Shown one piece after another: positions 29,297-39,810 of a stretch of 64,000 nt of DNA. The stretch's first letter is position 1. Each line of letters opens with the position of its first letter. Source of the stretch: Marthasterias glacialis (lineage: Eukaryota; Echinodermata; Asteroidea; Forcipulatida; Asteriidae). The notes beneath the pieces are model-generated. The model had not been told where the DNA came from. It made no database searches and worked only from the letters and a program-made list of their open reading frames with translations. The position numbers and the translations under genes are program-made. The DNA is taken from NCBI GenBank assembly GCA_911728455.2, contig OU452228.1:3286001-3350000 (forward strand), in the 5' to 3' direction.

Positions 29297-30832
29297 TATT
29301 GGCAGCGCCGGAAGTGGGGTCATCAGCAAGTCTGCCTCCGGGGCTACCGCTCGGAACCGGTTCATCTGGAAACGAGACAAGGAATCGGCCTCGTCATTCG
29401 ACACACCTGATACATGCACCGCTTTAAATGCAATGTTAAACCGAAGGCAATGTAATACAAACAACCGCACTAGATGCATGATCCTCTCACAATGGGACGT
29501 TTGGCTATTAATTATGTGCACAACAGCATAATTATCAGAGCGGAACTTGACCCGGCAATTTGCCAGGAGTGGTCCCCAGCACAATACGGCCACTAACAAC
29601 GGGAAAAATTCAAGGAATGCAATAGAAGGAGGATCCTCTAGTATGCTCGGTGGCCAACGCCCTTGGACCCACTTGCGCTGAAAAATTGCACCATACCCTA
29701 CAGTGGCTGCAGCATCCGTAAATAACTCTACTGAATCATCCCAAGCATCGCCCAAGAATGGGGTCACCCCGTTGAAGTGTGCTAAGAACTCCAGCCACAT
29801 GAGCAAATCTAACCTAGCCCCCAAAGACAATCGCACCCGGTGATGGGGTTTTGTTAGGCCTTGCGAAAGAGCTATAAGACGCCTTAAAAATGCCCGTCCC
29901 GGTGAAATTGCCTTGCAAACAAAATTCAAGGAACCAACTAGAGATTGCACCTCAACCAGTGAAATTTTTCGCTTACCCAGTGCAGTGTGTATTTTTTCAC
30001 AGAGTGATTGAACCTTGGCTGCAGGCACACAAACTTGCTGATTGACAGTGTCAATCACTAATCCTAAATAAGAGATTGCCTGAACAGGGCCCAGCGTGTT
30101 TTCCTGAGCAATGGGGACACCTAAATCTCCACATAAACCCGTAAATGCAGACAGTGCCTGCCCACATGACATTGGAGATGACCCAATAAACAAAAAATCA
30201 TCTAAATAATGAGTAACAAACTGCGAATGAATAACATCCTTAACCTTAAACTCTAAAAATGTGCTGAATAATTCAAATAATGAACAAGAAATAGAACAGC
30301 CCATGGGCAAACATTTGTCAAAAAAGAACATACCATCAAATTTAAACCCAAGCAATTCATAATCCGCAGGGTGTACAGGTAGCAGACGAAAGGCAGACTT
30401 AATGTCAGATTTAGCCAACCAAGCGCCCTCACCGGCCTGCATAACAAGGTCAACCGCCGTGTCAAAAGAAGCATAATGCACCGCACATTTTTCACGATCA
30501 ATTAAATCATTAATTGAGCTACCCGCCGGATGAGACAAATGATGAATAAGCCGAAATGTTCCCTGCTCCTGCTTAGGTACCAGACCAATTGGCGAGCACT
30601 GCAACTGCGACAACGGTCGGGTAGCAAATAGCCCCGCGATACGACCCAAGTTTATTTCTTTACAAAGCTTATCTCGCACTACATCCGGCCGCTCAGCTGC
30701 TGATTGTAAACAAACCGACTCCCTGTACACCCTCGGACCTGTATAGCCTAAACGAAAACCACACGAAAATCCATCCAGTAAATCTGCCGCAGCTTGCTTA
30801 TTTGGATACTGCTGTAACCAGTCACGCAGCAC
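29288..30832 (-). CDS. Ngaro reverse transcriptase-RNase H
   Basis: 514 codons without interruption. RT domain: LQCSPIGLVPKQEQGTFRLI, the first Asp in KSDIKSAFRLLP, LPMGCSISC, then the active-site YLDD (HYLDDFLFIG). RNase H domain: Asp in ELFTDAAATVGYG, Glu in AFLEFFPLL, Asp in RSDNYAV and Asp in SNDEADSLSRF, so the catalytic set is complete. There is no ATG near the start; the frame is open upstream (PTPIKLFVL..) and overlaps the end of gag in another frame, suggesting a frameshift fusion with gag. The TAG stop overlaps the start of the recombinase frame. Confidence 0.92.
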   Translation of the reverse strand: MLRDWLQQYPNKQAAADLLDGFSCGFRLGYTGPRVYRESVCLQSAAERPDVVRDKLCKEINLGRIAGLFATRPLSQLQCSPIGLVPKQEQGTFRLIHHLSHPAGSSINDLIDREKCAVHYASFDTAVDLVMQAGEGAWLAKSDIKSAFRLLPVHPADYELLGFKFDGMFFFDKCLPMGCSISCSLFELFSTFLEFKVKDVIHSQFVTHYLDDFLFIGSSPMSCGQALSAFTGLCGDLGVPIAQENTLGPVQAISYLGLVIDTVNQQVCVPAAKVQSLCEKIHTALGKRKISLVEVQSLVGSLNFVCKAISPGRAFLRRLIALSQGLTKPHHRVRLSLGARLDLLMWLEFLAHFNGVTPFLGDAWDDSVELFTDAAATVGYGAIFQRKWVQGRWPPSILEDPPSIAFLEFFPLLVAVLCWGPLLANCRVKFRSDNYAVVHIINSQTSHCERIMHLVRLFVLHCLRFNIAFKAVHVSGVSNDEADSLSRFQMNRFRAVAPEADLLMTPLPALPIIW

Positions 30833-30839
30833 AAATAAC

Positions 30840-32165
30840 TTAATTGGAGTTGGGGGGACGAAAATTGCCTGGCTTACCCTGAGTATGCGGCAAGCCGCCC
30901 TTCACAGCTCCCTGATTTCCCCGTGGAAACTGTCGCTGGCCACCATTTAAGGATGGCGGTGCCGTCACCGGTGTTCGCTTATTGAAAAAGCGCTTGCCAG
31001 TATACGGCCGGTCACCAGCGAAACTTGCTGCAGTGTCGGCAGAATTTTTGTTGCCATGGTTGCCAGAACGGCACACTAACGCATTGTGACCCAAACGCAT
31101 GCATGTACTGCACTTATGCGCAAACTTGCAATGCGCAAACTGGCAGCCGTCGGATCGGTTAAAAGCGTAACACACACCTACGGCTGCGCGATTTCCCCGG
31201 CTGTAGCTAGTAAGCTGAGCTGGGCGAGATCCACTGTACGACCCCATTGAGGAAGCCGCAGCGACTGTCACCCACAACTCGATATCCATTTCCCCCCAAC
31301 AACTGGCCGGATCAGCTGCCCTGCGCAAGCGGAACTGCTCATCATATGCGCGCCATCCCATGCCGGGAAATTGAACAGAGGCCAAGCGGATAGTTTCTGC
31401 ATACTTGAGCAGTTCAGCCGCACGAGCAGGGTGCTTCTCAATGAAAATGGCCATAAAAACATGAAATGCCGAAAGCCATTTGTCCAGGGTGTCGATCCTT
31501 TTTTTAGGTGTGACCGCTGGCCTGAGAACCATGTTCCCCCCATCATTGAACCCAAAAACCATCTCTGATTGTTGTTGATTGGACGCAAGAAGTTGACAAG
31601 AATTGTCATTTAAAAGGTGACCAAAGTCAACGAACTCACCACCCCAGATTTTCTGCTTGATGGACGCCGGGATTGCAAATCCCAATGCGTTACCCTTTCT
31701 CAAACTGGGCACCGCAGACGGCAAACCAGCTTGGCATGGCAAGCTAACATTCAACCCTACAGGCATCCCGAGCTGATTATTTGGCTTATCTACATCGAGT
31801 GAAGAAGAATGGGCACCCAAACTACCAAAGTTATCAAGCAAAAGAGGGCTTACGTCAACACTAATACTTTTGTTATTACCACTACGAAACTCACCACCCA
31901 GCCCACTGGCCTGGCCTGCCGTAACGTTGTTGCCTGGGGCGTCCCTTGATGTTGAGGGGGCCTGGCCCGGGACGGTCACTTCTACAGGGCTCGCGGAGGT
32001 CGCTTCGGCAGCATCACTCGAAGTCGAACCACGGTGTCCCCGACGTCCCGCCACTGGAATAACATTCGCCGCAACCCTCGTCCGCTTGGATGGTGGCTGC
32101 TGGGGCGCTCCTTCAAGATCAACGTACCGGGCTGGTGTCCGAGAAACCCGCTTCGAGCGAGGCAT
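30840..32165 (-). CDS. Ngaro Gag-like protein
   Basis: ATG at 32165 gives 441 residues beginning MPRSKRVSRTPARYVD. The first 150 residues are low-complexity and Ser/Ala/Gly-rich. A helical capsid-like middle follows (RIDTLDKWLSAFHVFMAIFI), then a Cys/His cluster near residue 340 (CYAFN, CQFAHCKFAH, CSTCMRLGHNALVC), and an Arg/Gly/Asn-rich basic tail. Position directly upstream of RT and the zinc-knuckle-like cluster identify it as the nucleic-acid-binding structural protein. Confidence 0.85.
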   Translation of the reverse strand: MPRSKRVSRTPARYVDLEGAPQQPPSKRTRVAANVIPVAGRRGHRGSTSSDAAEATSASPVEVTVPGQAPSTSRDAPGNNVTAGQASGLGGEFRSGNNKSISVDVSPLLLDNFGSLGAHSSSLDVDKPNNQLGMPVGLNVSLPCQAGLPSAVPSLRKGNALGFAIPASIKQKIWGGEFVDFGHLLNDNSCQLLASNQQQSEMVFGFNDGGNMVLRPAVTPKKRIDTLDKWLSAFHVFMAIFIEKHPARAAELLKYAETIRLASVQFPGMGWRAYDEQFRLRRAADPASCWGEMDIELWVTVAAASSMGSYSGSRPAQLTSYSRGNRAAVGVCYAFNRSDGCQFAHCKFAHKCSTCMRLGHNALVCRSGNHGNKNSADTAASFAGDRPYTGKRFFNKRTPVTAPPSLNGGQRQFPRGNQGAVKGGLPHTQGKPGNFRPPNSN

Positions 32166-32939
32166 GATCAAAATGATTGGTGATGATTACCGCGACAAAT
32201 GCCAAATGGTAAAGTTGATGAGTTGTTAGGTACGTAGCGTTGCGTTAAAATTAAATTAGGAGTTGGCTAATTAAAGTTACATCTGAATGCTGATAAGGTT
32301 CCTGACGAATAGATGATTAGACTTAGAGTTAGTTCGAAGAATTCTCCCCAAAACCGCAGGAATAATAATATAGTTATTTATTCAAAAACGTCCGGCGAAC
32401 AATAACGTTAATCAACAGCAATTTCAGCCGAAGGTGAAGAAAAAGCCGTAGAGAACTTCCCGAAGAAAGAATTCCCAGAATTCCAAACCAGTCCCAAATA
32501 ATATTTGCACGAAAGTTGAAGCACTGACCGACGCTAAATAACAGTTGCTGTGAGGCCCGAACCGACCCGAAATATCGGAGTAGGCTGCCGCTAAATTACC
32601 GGCACGCAACTCCCGCCAAAATATACAGCCGAGGTCCTCGTCCAGTCGCGGTCGCGTCTGTCCGTAAGATTAAGATGTGCGACCAATCCAGCGACTAAAA
32701 ACCTCGATCAATCCAAGCAATAGCTGATAGTAAGTGTCAACGAAAATGTTTACGGCCGAAGAACAGGACACAACGAAAATTATTCACTTTCGTGCAACGA
32801 AAACTGGAACTATGTCCGTAAATATAATATAAATTTACCAGAGCAAAAATTGCAACATTGACTTTGATCACAAGCTGTGACAAAAGTGCCGCTCAAAATC
32901 AAACCCACGCTAACAGGAAAAGCCCCTGCTCTCTTATTG
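32166..32939. other. Ngaro 5' untranslated region / left part
   Basis: No coding sequence is recognised. This is presumably the 5' leader of the retrotransposon, since it lies upstream of gag on the minus strand. Confidence 0.4.
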
Positions 32940-33300
32940 GTTAAAAGTTACCCCACCATTTAACCAATGAAATACCCCTTGACCACTTGGCCTATTTTAA
33001 TTGGTCCCTGGCAAAACCTTGTGGATCCCCCAAACCCATATAAATAGCTTCACGAGCCGCTAAACCGCACAATGAACCAGCACGCACAGCTGTCAATATC
33101 CGACGGTACATGAAACCACCTAACATAACACCACCCACCAATAAACCAATCAAATACGACTTGCCTGCTTGGCTGATGTTCATTGGTCACTGGTGTAAAC
33201 TTGTGGACCCCCCAAACCCATATAAATAGCTTCACGAGCTGCCAAACCACACAATGAGCCAGCACGCGCAGCCGTCAAAAATTGATGGTACTTGAAAACC
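32940..33300. repeat. 180-bp tandem repeat, two copies
   Basis: Two units repeat the order CCACC..TAAACCAAT, ATTGGTC.CTGG, CTTGTGGA.CCCCCAAACC, CATATAAATAGCTTCACGAG, CACACAATGAGCCAGCACG. Strong conservation falls at 33019-33109 and 33199-33290. Each unit has a minus-strand frame AGSLCGLAAREAIYMGLG; I do not recognise it as protein and treat it as incidental. It could be promoter/terminal repeat DNA of the Ngaro element. Confidence 0.8.
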
Positions 33301-33303
33301 ATA

Positions 33304-33385
33304 CAAGTACATACTGCATGCATGTAGACCATACTGCATGCATGTAGACCATACATACCGTACACACTGCATGCATGTAGACCAC
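33304..33385. repeat. TACTGCATGCATGTAGACCA short tandem repeat
   Basis: Three copies of a TGCATGCATGTAGACCA word spaced by about 20-35 bases. TGCATGCA is itself palindromic. Confidence 0.9.
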
Positions 33386-33532
33386 CCAGCGACACGGCCA
33401 AATACTGATCACCCAACTGTATATTGGCAAGGTGCCATACCCCCCAGAAAAGCTGACTAGCGGTAACAATATGCTGAGTATAAAGCATTTGATCCTTTAT
33501 TTGATAAAATGAATTATCCCAAGCCTTTGATT

Positions 33533-34111
33533 TCACTGCCGTATGGCATCTGCCAGTGAAATTTGGTGCTTGTGCTTACAACCTACAGGAAATGTACCTT
33601 GTCGTGTAGCTGGATTGGGTACAGCTACCTTCAGAGCAAGCATCAACAGAGGCATACATGTTTCGACTTCATCATTGATTTTCTCCCAACTCCACTGAGT
33701 GATGTTATCAACACTGGCATCTTTTGACAAGGAGTTGTTACGGGGATATGATTTTGTTTCCCTTTGTACATTTTTTGCTACAGTTTGATGAAAAGCAGCT
33801 CTTCCTTTTTGACACTGAAGTAGAGATGAGAAAGTCTGACTGTATTTACTCTGATGAATTGCTGATGACGCTGTATCTTGCAGGGTGTGGGTGTGCATCA
33901 GTGGGCTACAGCTGTGTGGGGGTGTTTTGTGTCTGGATATTTTTGCTCTTTGCGTTAAAGGGGTGCTTATTACCCGTTTTCTGCCCCTTTTCTTGGATGG
34001 CCCCTTTAATTTGGATACACATTTTGAACAAAGAAAACATTCCTGTGGAAATCTGTCTGGACTAACATCACAGCTTTTGAGAGGGACTCTTTTCCAATCG
34101 TGTTTTTTCAT
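33533..34111 (-). CDS. fragment of a cysteine-module protein of unknown function
   Basis: 192 codons starting MKKHDWKRVP. It has a C-x2-C-x2-C cluster (ECFLCSKCVSKLK), a basic patch (KKRGRKR) and a helical region (SKDASVDNITQWSWEKINDE) ending with a short AVPNPATRQG segment. The layout, a Cys module then a basic stretch then a helical domain with W-S-W, recalls a large uncharacterised family in cnidarians, amphioxus and echinoderms. The C-terminal part is missing or shifted: another frame continues at 33536 (KSKAWDNSFYQIKDQ). Probably a broken or partial gene. Function unknown. Confidence 0.45.
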   Translation of the reverse strand: MKKHDWKRVPLKSCDVSPDRFPQECFLCSKCVSKLKGPSKKRGRKRVISTPLTQRAKISRHKTPPHSCSPLMHTHTLQDTASSAIHQSKYSQTFSSLLQCQKGRAAFHQTVAKNVQRETKSYPRNNSLSKDASVDNITQWSWEKINDEVETCMPLLMLALKVAVPNPATRQGTFPVGCKHKHQISLADAIRQ

Positions 34112-34731
34112 TGAAATGGTTCAAAACAATGAAGACAAACTTCTAGCTCTTTACCCGTCATGTCAAGATGGCCTGTAGCTGTGTATTGGTACTGCCATAA
34201 ATCTGTATATAAACATGTTCACTACGCAAATTAGCCCCATAAATAGTGCCAATGCGCTAGACTACCTCTACTCCTTGGCCCTACCCCCTTTGCACAAAAA
34301 ATGTGAGATTTTCTTAAAGTTAAAGATAGTCTGGCATCTGGTGGTGATACTATTATAGGGTTATGCGCAAATTAATGGTTGTCTACAGTCTAGTCACAAA
34401 AGAAGTTTGTACAATAAGAAGACAGTACAATGTTGTACACTACCTCAACACGTTACAGCTTATCACTTAAGAACACAATCAACACCCACCCCCTTATAAT
34501 TAAGAAAGTAATGTACCCTAGCTAACACCACCACGTAAAGCTGACACACTGCCCAGTGGGGCAACTCCGGGGCTGCTGCACGCCACATGGTACAACTGCA
34601 CACACTGCGACTCGACAAAATCACGGCTGCACTGTAGCTGCTCTCCCCGAGATCTCTCATGAAACAGCTGCTGTAAAGCCGTTTTCGAATTTGTGACGTC
34701 ATGTTTGTGATGACAGAGTTTTAATTTCAAA

Positions 34732-34793
34732 ATGGCTGCCACTAGAGTTCAGGAGTGTTTTCATGGAAGTTTGCGGAGGCCTACTGATTTTTG
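34732..34793 (+). CDS. possible small first exon (weak)
   Basis: AAAATGGCTGCC gives a good start context, followed by about 20 codons (MAATRVQECFHGSLRRPTDF) up to a GTAATT donor-like site. Later plus-strand scraps flanked by acceptor-like AG (VDGDGSFSTLLSQ at 35084-35126, ILIELLKMTGRITSV at 36025-36108 ending in TGA) might belong to it. Part of this lies in repeated DNA, so it may be mobile-element sequence. Confidence 0.2.
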
Positions 34794-35029
34794 GTAATTC
34801 TTTCAAAAATGTTTGGTAAAATTAGTAGTCATTAGCAGTTGAGGATAGCTAAAACTTTAGAGAACAGATCTAGACCATTAAAAATGTTACAAAAACAGTT
34901 CTACCCCATCGCCTGATTTTTTGAAGTTGTCATCGGAGGGTCTCTACACAAAGTAACGGGATGGATGTGTGGCTAAGGATCAGCAGGTATGTCAAATCCG
35001 TCAGCCAAACTGGTGGGGCAATTCCCTAT

Positions 35030-35185
35030 TCTGTACTGTACCTTGCTAAAGTGATGATTTTATGTAATCTTTAAATTGTTGCAGGTTGACGGGGATGGGA
35101 GCTTCAGTACTCTTCTTTCACAAGGTTTGTTTGCCACAAGTACAACAATTATTTATGATACTGTAACTTAATTAACGGTAGCCCA
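35030..35185 (+). repeat. interspersed repeat shared with 25770-25895
   Basis: Same word order as the copy at 25770-25895, with an additional TTGCAGGTTGACGGGGA segment. Confidence 0.65.
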
Positions 35186-36670
35186 GATAATAGTGTTAAT
35201 ACTTTAGACTCTTGTACAAAAGGCCACCTCTATCGGGGAAAATGAAGATGTGTAATGGAACACTTCAAGGGCACCAAAGCAATACAGGCAATTGCCTCCA
35301 TTGCCTTGCTGTGTCAGGCCCATGTATTCCCTGCATTCATAGCCTAGAATGTAGGAACTGAAAAAGTTTTGATTTTGTTTTTTCTTGGAAACTGTATTTA
35401 TGTTCTGATATTTACCAGTAACATTCATTGATATAGTGATTAAAATCATCATGACGAAACAGCTTGTTTTTGGTCAAGTCCAAGAGCGTGTGTTATGTAC
35501 ATGAATGGGAGCTTCAGGAAATTCAACCTTAGAGCTTTGGGTTTATAGCTCTGTGATTCAGCCCTCTGAAAAGCAATTCAGAGATTCATCGATGTCAATG
35601 ATTTTTATTCTAATTCTAATTCTTTTGTTGTGGTTTTTGTCTTGGTGCCCCTTCAAAAGTTTCTCATGTAGAGTTGGAGATTCTATACTGCCCTTAGGCA
35701 GATACGAAATTCCATGGGATTTGACCGCATATGCACAAAACCAGAAGCAAATGTAATTGCAAACCAGACAAACGTTGGACTCACCTAACTTAGGAGCAAA
35801 GTGCCCAAAATTTACAGTTGATTTTCCCAATGGAAGTGCCCTTTGCAAAATGAAAATGGCCTTGTACAATATATGTACAAGTCTTTGTAATGTAAACCTA
35901 GCACATTTACAGATTGTCAAAATTTACCTGAGCAGCCAACATTTGTATTATTTGGATGTGGTTTGTTTGAGAGCTGTTTGTATCAGTTGTAATTTTGATA
36001 GAAATCCTCTTCTCTCTTGCCAGGATTCTGATTGAACTGCTCAAGATGACAGGACGCATAACTTCTGTCAGTGAGTTTATGCACAGAGCCATCAGAACCC
36101 CTGGGCGATGAAAAAGGCAACACTTTTATGGAACATTGACCAAGAAAGAAGTTGCTACAGGGGGTAAGTTTTATTCTTTTTTTGGTGGTTGTTGAATTCT
36201 TAAAATAAAGTGTCTTGTCTTAGATTACTGATTTCATTGGTCAGTGATGACATCATTCATTTGCTCCCATTTGGATTGAAGACGAGTGAGCCTTGTATTT
36301 ATGAGTTCCTATGATGGCAGTATCTTATCAAGCTTCACTTATTAGGCCACCATTTTGTTGAGACTGAGGCGATTCAGAGTCCAGCTTAGATTTACCCTCA
36401 GTTCTCTTTGATACTGTGGATTTCTTTGGTTTCCTGATTAGCAGACATGTTGGTTAACACTGCAAGTTAGCTCTAACGATGTCAAGTAGACCAGAAGTGT
36501 TGGTGTTAAACTAGAGTTTTTGAAAAGTAGTTATTAAGTTGTGGAGCCTCGTGAGGAAGCGTACTGCTGCCACACATGCATGCACAAAGTAAATCTATTG
36601 AACATGCCTACTATTACTAACAAAATATAAAGTGTTTGAATAAATGTTGTCAGCTGCTGTGAACACATGT

Positions 36671-36861
36671 AAAGGGCCCAGTTTCGTAAAGCTGCTTATG
36701 CACAAAAAGTAGCTAAGCACAACAAAATTATGCTTCCAAGAATAAGGGTTACCAGCCAAATGTCACATGTGTTTGTGACTGGTATCTTGCTCATTCTTGC
36801 TTAGCAGAAAGTTGTTAAGCAATATTTTGTGCTAAAGCAGCTCAATGAAATTGGGTCTAGC
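36671..36861. mobile_element. about 190-bp palindromic MITE (GCTGCTT / GCACAAAA ends)
   Basis: The left end GGGCCCAGTTTCGTAAAGC and continuation TGCTTATGCACAAAAAGTAG are mirrored by the right end, whose inverse reads AGACCCAATTTCATTGAGC then TGCTTTAGCACAAAATATTG. The arms are about 45 bp with scattered mismatches. Non-coding. Confidence 0.85.
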
Positions 36862-38131
36862 TTTTGTCAACCTGAGATAGTTGAATGTTAGGAAGGTCTT
36901 ACCTAAGATTTCATATTGGGTCAGGTCAAAGTAAGGGTGATTTCCCATTGACGGATCATGCAGGCTACCCATTCTTTCCTTTAAAATCTTAACGAACTTT
37001 GTCCATCTCATTGGACCCTCTTTGTCCGTCTTCTCAGTTGGAAATGGGATTATTCTAAATGGTGGGTTGCAAATACACCTCCCTGTTCAATAGTTGCACC
37101 CATGTGTTTCACAAAACAAAAAATTTTCATTTTAAAATGTACTATTACCGCAGTTCAAGACAGGACAAATCCTTATTTTCTATTTATGACTAAGACACCA
37201 GTGACTTACAAAAGTCGTTTTACTTGAGCAGCTTTTAAAAACTTGCCCTCTTGGACAGCCTTTTAGCAACAATTTAACAGAATCCTGACCAGAAACATTT
37301 TTTGCTTCAGTTGATGACTTGCCTGGTTAGGGTTGGTTTCATGATGATGGCGGATTTAGCTTCAAAACATGGATAAAGCACACAACACGAGCGGGCAGCG
37401 CTAAGTCTGTCACGGCCGGGTCCAGGGCCCGCTTAAGGGCCCTGGAAGCTCTGGCTCTTGTAGATGCTCTCTGGTGGTTTCTGATGCATTTCTGGAACCT
37501 ATTTCTCCAGTACAAGTAAACTATTTCGATTAGATTTTTTGCTTTTTTGAACTAAAAATGAGAGGCTTTAAAGCAAAAATAGATCGTAAAGATAAAAGAC
37601 ATCCACTATTTTTGCTCCATGATTGCAATAATGATTAAACATTGTAACAAAGAAGCAAACAATTACACATGAATCATTTCAAACAGGTTATAACAAAGTC
37701 TACTTTATTTTTGTTTTTCATTTAAATGTACAGGTACATTAAAAGTAAATCCTTGGTTTTTGTGTTGCAACTCGCTTAGTCACAGCCTGTTCGACAATGT
37801 TAATATATAATATATTAAACTATAAAATGTTTTCAACATAATGTTAAAGGCAAGGTGGAGAATATCTTGACAGTTTGACATGGAAAGACAAAGTGAAATG
37901 TTTTAAAATAATAATAAGCACTGAAGCTTAGTTTACAGACAGTGACCACCCATTGGTTGAGTGGTAAGGGAATGTACATCAGGCAAGAGGCAGCTCAGAT
38001 CATTTGTTTTTTTAGTAATCTCTTTACAATGAGATATAAGGCACCAATAAGTTAGGATTTGTTGTCATGTTGCTGTCCTGGGGGACATCTTTGTTATCAA
38101 GGTCATCTTTCTACACCTTTGATTTCCTCTT

Positions 38132-38540
38132 TTATCCCCTTCTCCCTTGTTTAGCCTTCACCTTGAGTTGCCTGTTTTTAAGGCCTTGTGAATGGCAACG
38201 TAGTGGGCCAGTGAACAGCACAAGCTGTTGAAATTCAGTGGCCTTCCAGTGCTCAAACTCACTGATTGGTCTTGGCTTCCTGGCAAATTCGCAGGGAATG
38301 TAAGGTCTAAATGATACCAACATCGTGGACTTGTCCCTAACACCTCTAAGAATTAGCCTATTGTTTAGGGGTCCCTTCAACCAAAATTTCACAAGGGGTC
38401 TCATTGCACCCAGACACCCAAGGTGCATGTAGTCAAAACAAAAGCTACAGATCATGTCTATCTGAAGGTCAAGAAATGGTGTAGCCCCTTAAACATGATG
38501 TTCTCCATCAGACCTTCTCCGGATCAAATCATCCATTTGT
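38132..38540 (-). pseudogene. CACTA-type (TNP2-like) transposase remnant
   Basis: The minus strand reads CFDYMHLGCLGAMRPLVKFW, later PCEFARKPRPISEFEHWKAT and EFQQLVLFTGP. These are hallmark phrases of a transposase family with DYMHL-xC-LG and EFARKPRSL-x-E-x-x-xWKATEFR-x-x-L-Y-TGP. An upstream piece in the same frame (RRRSDGEHHV, stop, then PFLDLQIDM) is interrupted by an in-frame TAA near 38488, and the rest of the gene is missing. Superfamily naming (EnSpm/CACTA) is from memory of related proteins. Confidence 0.65.
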
Positions 38541-39584
38541 TTATGGACCTTTCAGAAATCCTGTCCTCCTCAAATTTGCGTTAAACACTGAAACGTTGCT
38601 CTCTACTTTTTTTTAATGTATAGTTATATTAACATGTTGATCATGCAGTGTTGGTTGTTGAGTAACATTACTTAGTATGTCAGGTAGGTCTGGTTTGCAT
38701 AAATGTTTGTCAACAAGCACACACTCTCTTCAATGCACTTGAAAACAAATCAGTAATCAAGAACAAGATATGCTGAAGAGTTTCCCAAAGCCATTGTTTA
38801 AAATATTTCTCTTTACAAGGATACTTTTTTGTTTACTGTCCTTTGGTGTTCCCAGGTAAGTTTTTGGCTAACCTTACAACCAAGTGAAGTAATTGTTGTT
38901 GTTTATTTATCTTGTAAATTTTGTACCAGGCTGATTTGGCACAGCTTCCACAAGAACAAACAACATATTTAAGAAGATGCCTCCTTCTGCTGCTTTTGGT
39001 TGATTTGGTCAAACTTTATACTGAATCGCCTGGGTTTCATCCAGTATTTTGTGACTTTACGCCACCTCATGTTTTTCACATCTGTGATTGATTATTCCAA
39101 CCCTTTTCAACAAGAAGCTGACTGGTGAGATAACCCCAAAACACTGTTTGCATCTGGCATTTGGCAGTGTCCTTCTTTACAAACAATCTGTATTCTTCAC
39201 ATGTTTGTGTTGATGACATGATTTGCGATACATTGTTGAAAATAATGACAGCTGAGGGTCTATTTTATTTTTACCACAATGTCTTGTAGAATGTTGAAAA
39301 TAATGCAAATTTTAAATTTTTAGGGCAAGGCTATTTTGGCATTACAGGCCTCGAACTTCGTATTCAAAAGGGAACGGCAATAATTGCCTTGCTTTTCTAG
39401 AGTTCAAAGGGCATCATGGCAATTTTGTTATAAAGGGCACGACAGCAATTTTGTGGAATTTGGGGGGCATCATTGCGAAAACTAAATTTAACAAAACTTT
39501 TTTTCATGACTTAAAAATTCCATGCTGCACTCAGTGGTGGAAGTGACATTAACTTTCCCTGATAGCAGACATTGGTAATAATTA
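38541..39584. other. no gene recognised
   Basis: AT-rich DNA with a segment near 39340-39490 repeating GGGCA...GCAATTTTG-type words (GGGAACGGCAATAATTGCC, GGGCATCATGGCAATTTTG, GGGCACGACAGCAATTTTG). This looks like a decayed short repeat. Confidence 0.45.
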
Positions 39585-39810
39585 CGTCTTAATTACGTCT
39601 GGGAAGTTGTCAGAAAGACGTCAGCATAAGTCATATTTTTGACGTGAAGTTGCACCGACGTCCCACGTCATAAACACGTCATATTTTGACGTGATTTTGA
39701 CGTCCAATTGGTAAAAAATTCCAGTTTTTCTTACGTGTAAATCACGTGTTGTGCACGTGAAAATTACATTTTCTGGTGCAAATCTGACGTGTTTTTGACG
39801 TCTTTTCAAC
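39585..39810. repeat. cluster of ACGT/GACGTC words
   Basis: Within 225 bp I count well over ten ACGT cores (TTACGTCT, AGACGTCA, TTGACGTGA, CCGACGTCCCACGTCAT, TTTTGACGTC and others), alternating with TTTT spacers at about 10-20 bp. This looks like an internally repetitive or hairpin-forming mobile fragment; no coding. Confidence 0.7.

Larger units (their letters stand above)
27412..33300 (-). mobile_element. Ngaro/DIRS-like tyrosine-recombinase retrotransposon
   Basis: Four minus-strand coding modules occur in the order gag (32165-30840), reverse transcriptase-RNase H (30832-29288), tyrosine recombinase (about 29296-28360) and SGNH hydrolase (about 28365-27801). This gene set and order is characteristic of Ngaro-type elements: no protease, no DDE integrase, and a recombinase in its place. 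The 3' side has 93-bp direct repeats (27412-27588) and the 5' side a 180-bp tandem repeat (about 32940-33300). The exact ends and the split A1/B1-A2-B2 terminal repeats were not resolved, so the limits are approximate. Gag and RT are open; recombinase and hydrolase each have one frameshift, so the copy is recent but probably not autonomous. Confidence 0.85.
34112..38131. other. repeat-rich stretch with a few coding-looking scraps
   Basis: Contains a possible small plus-strand first exon at 34732-34793, the interspersed repeat at 35030-35185, an exon-like segment at about 36025-36108 and a MITE at 36671-36861. No assembled gene could be supported. Confidence 0.4.

Noticed and set aside
32992..33265. 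Repeated AGSLCGLAAREAIYMGLG reading frame as a gene
   Set aside because: It is the translation of a 180-bp tandem DNA repeat with no recognisable protein and inconsistent flanking frames.
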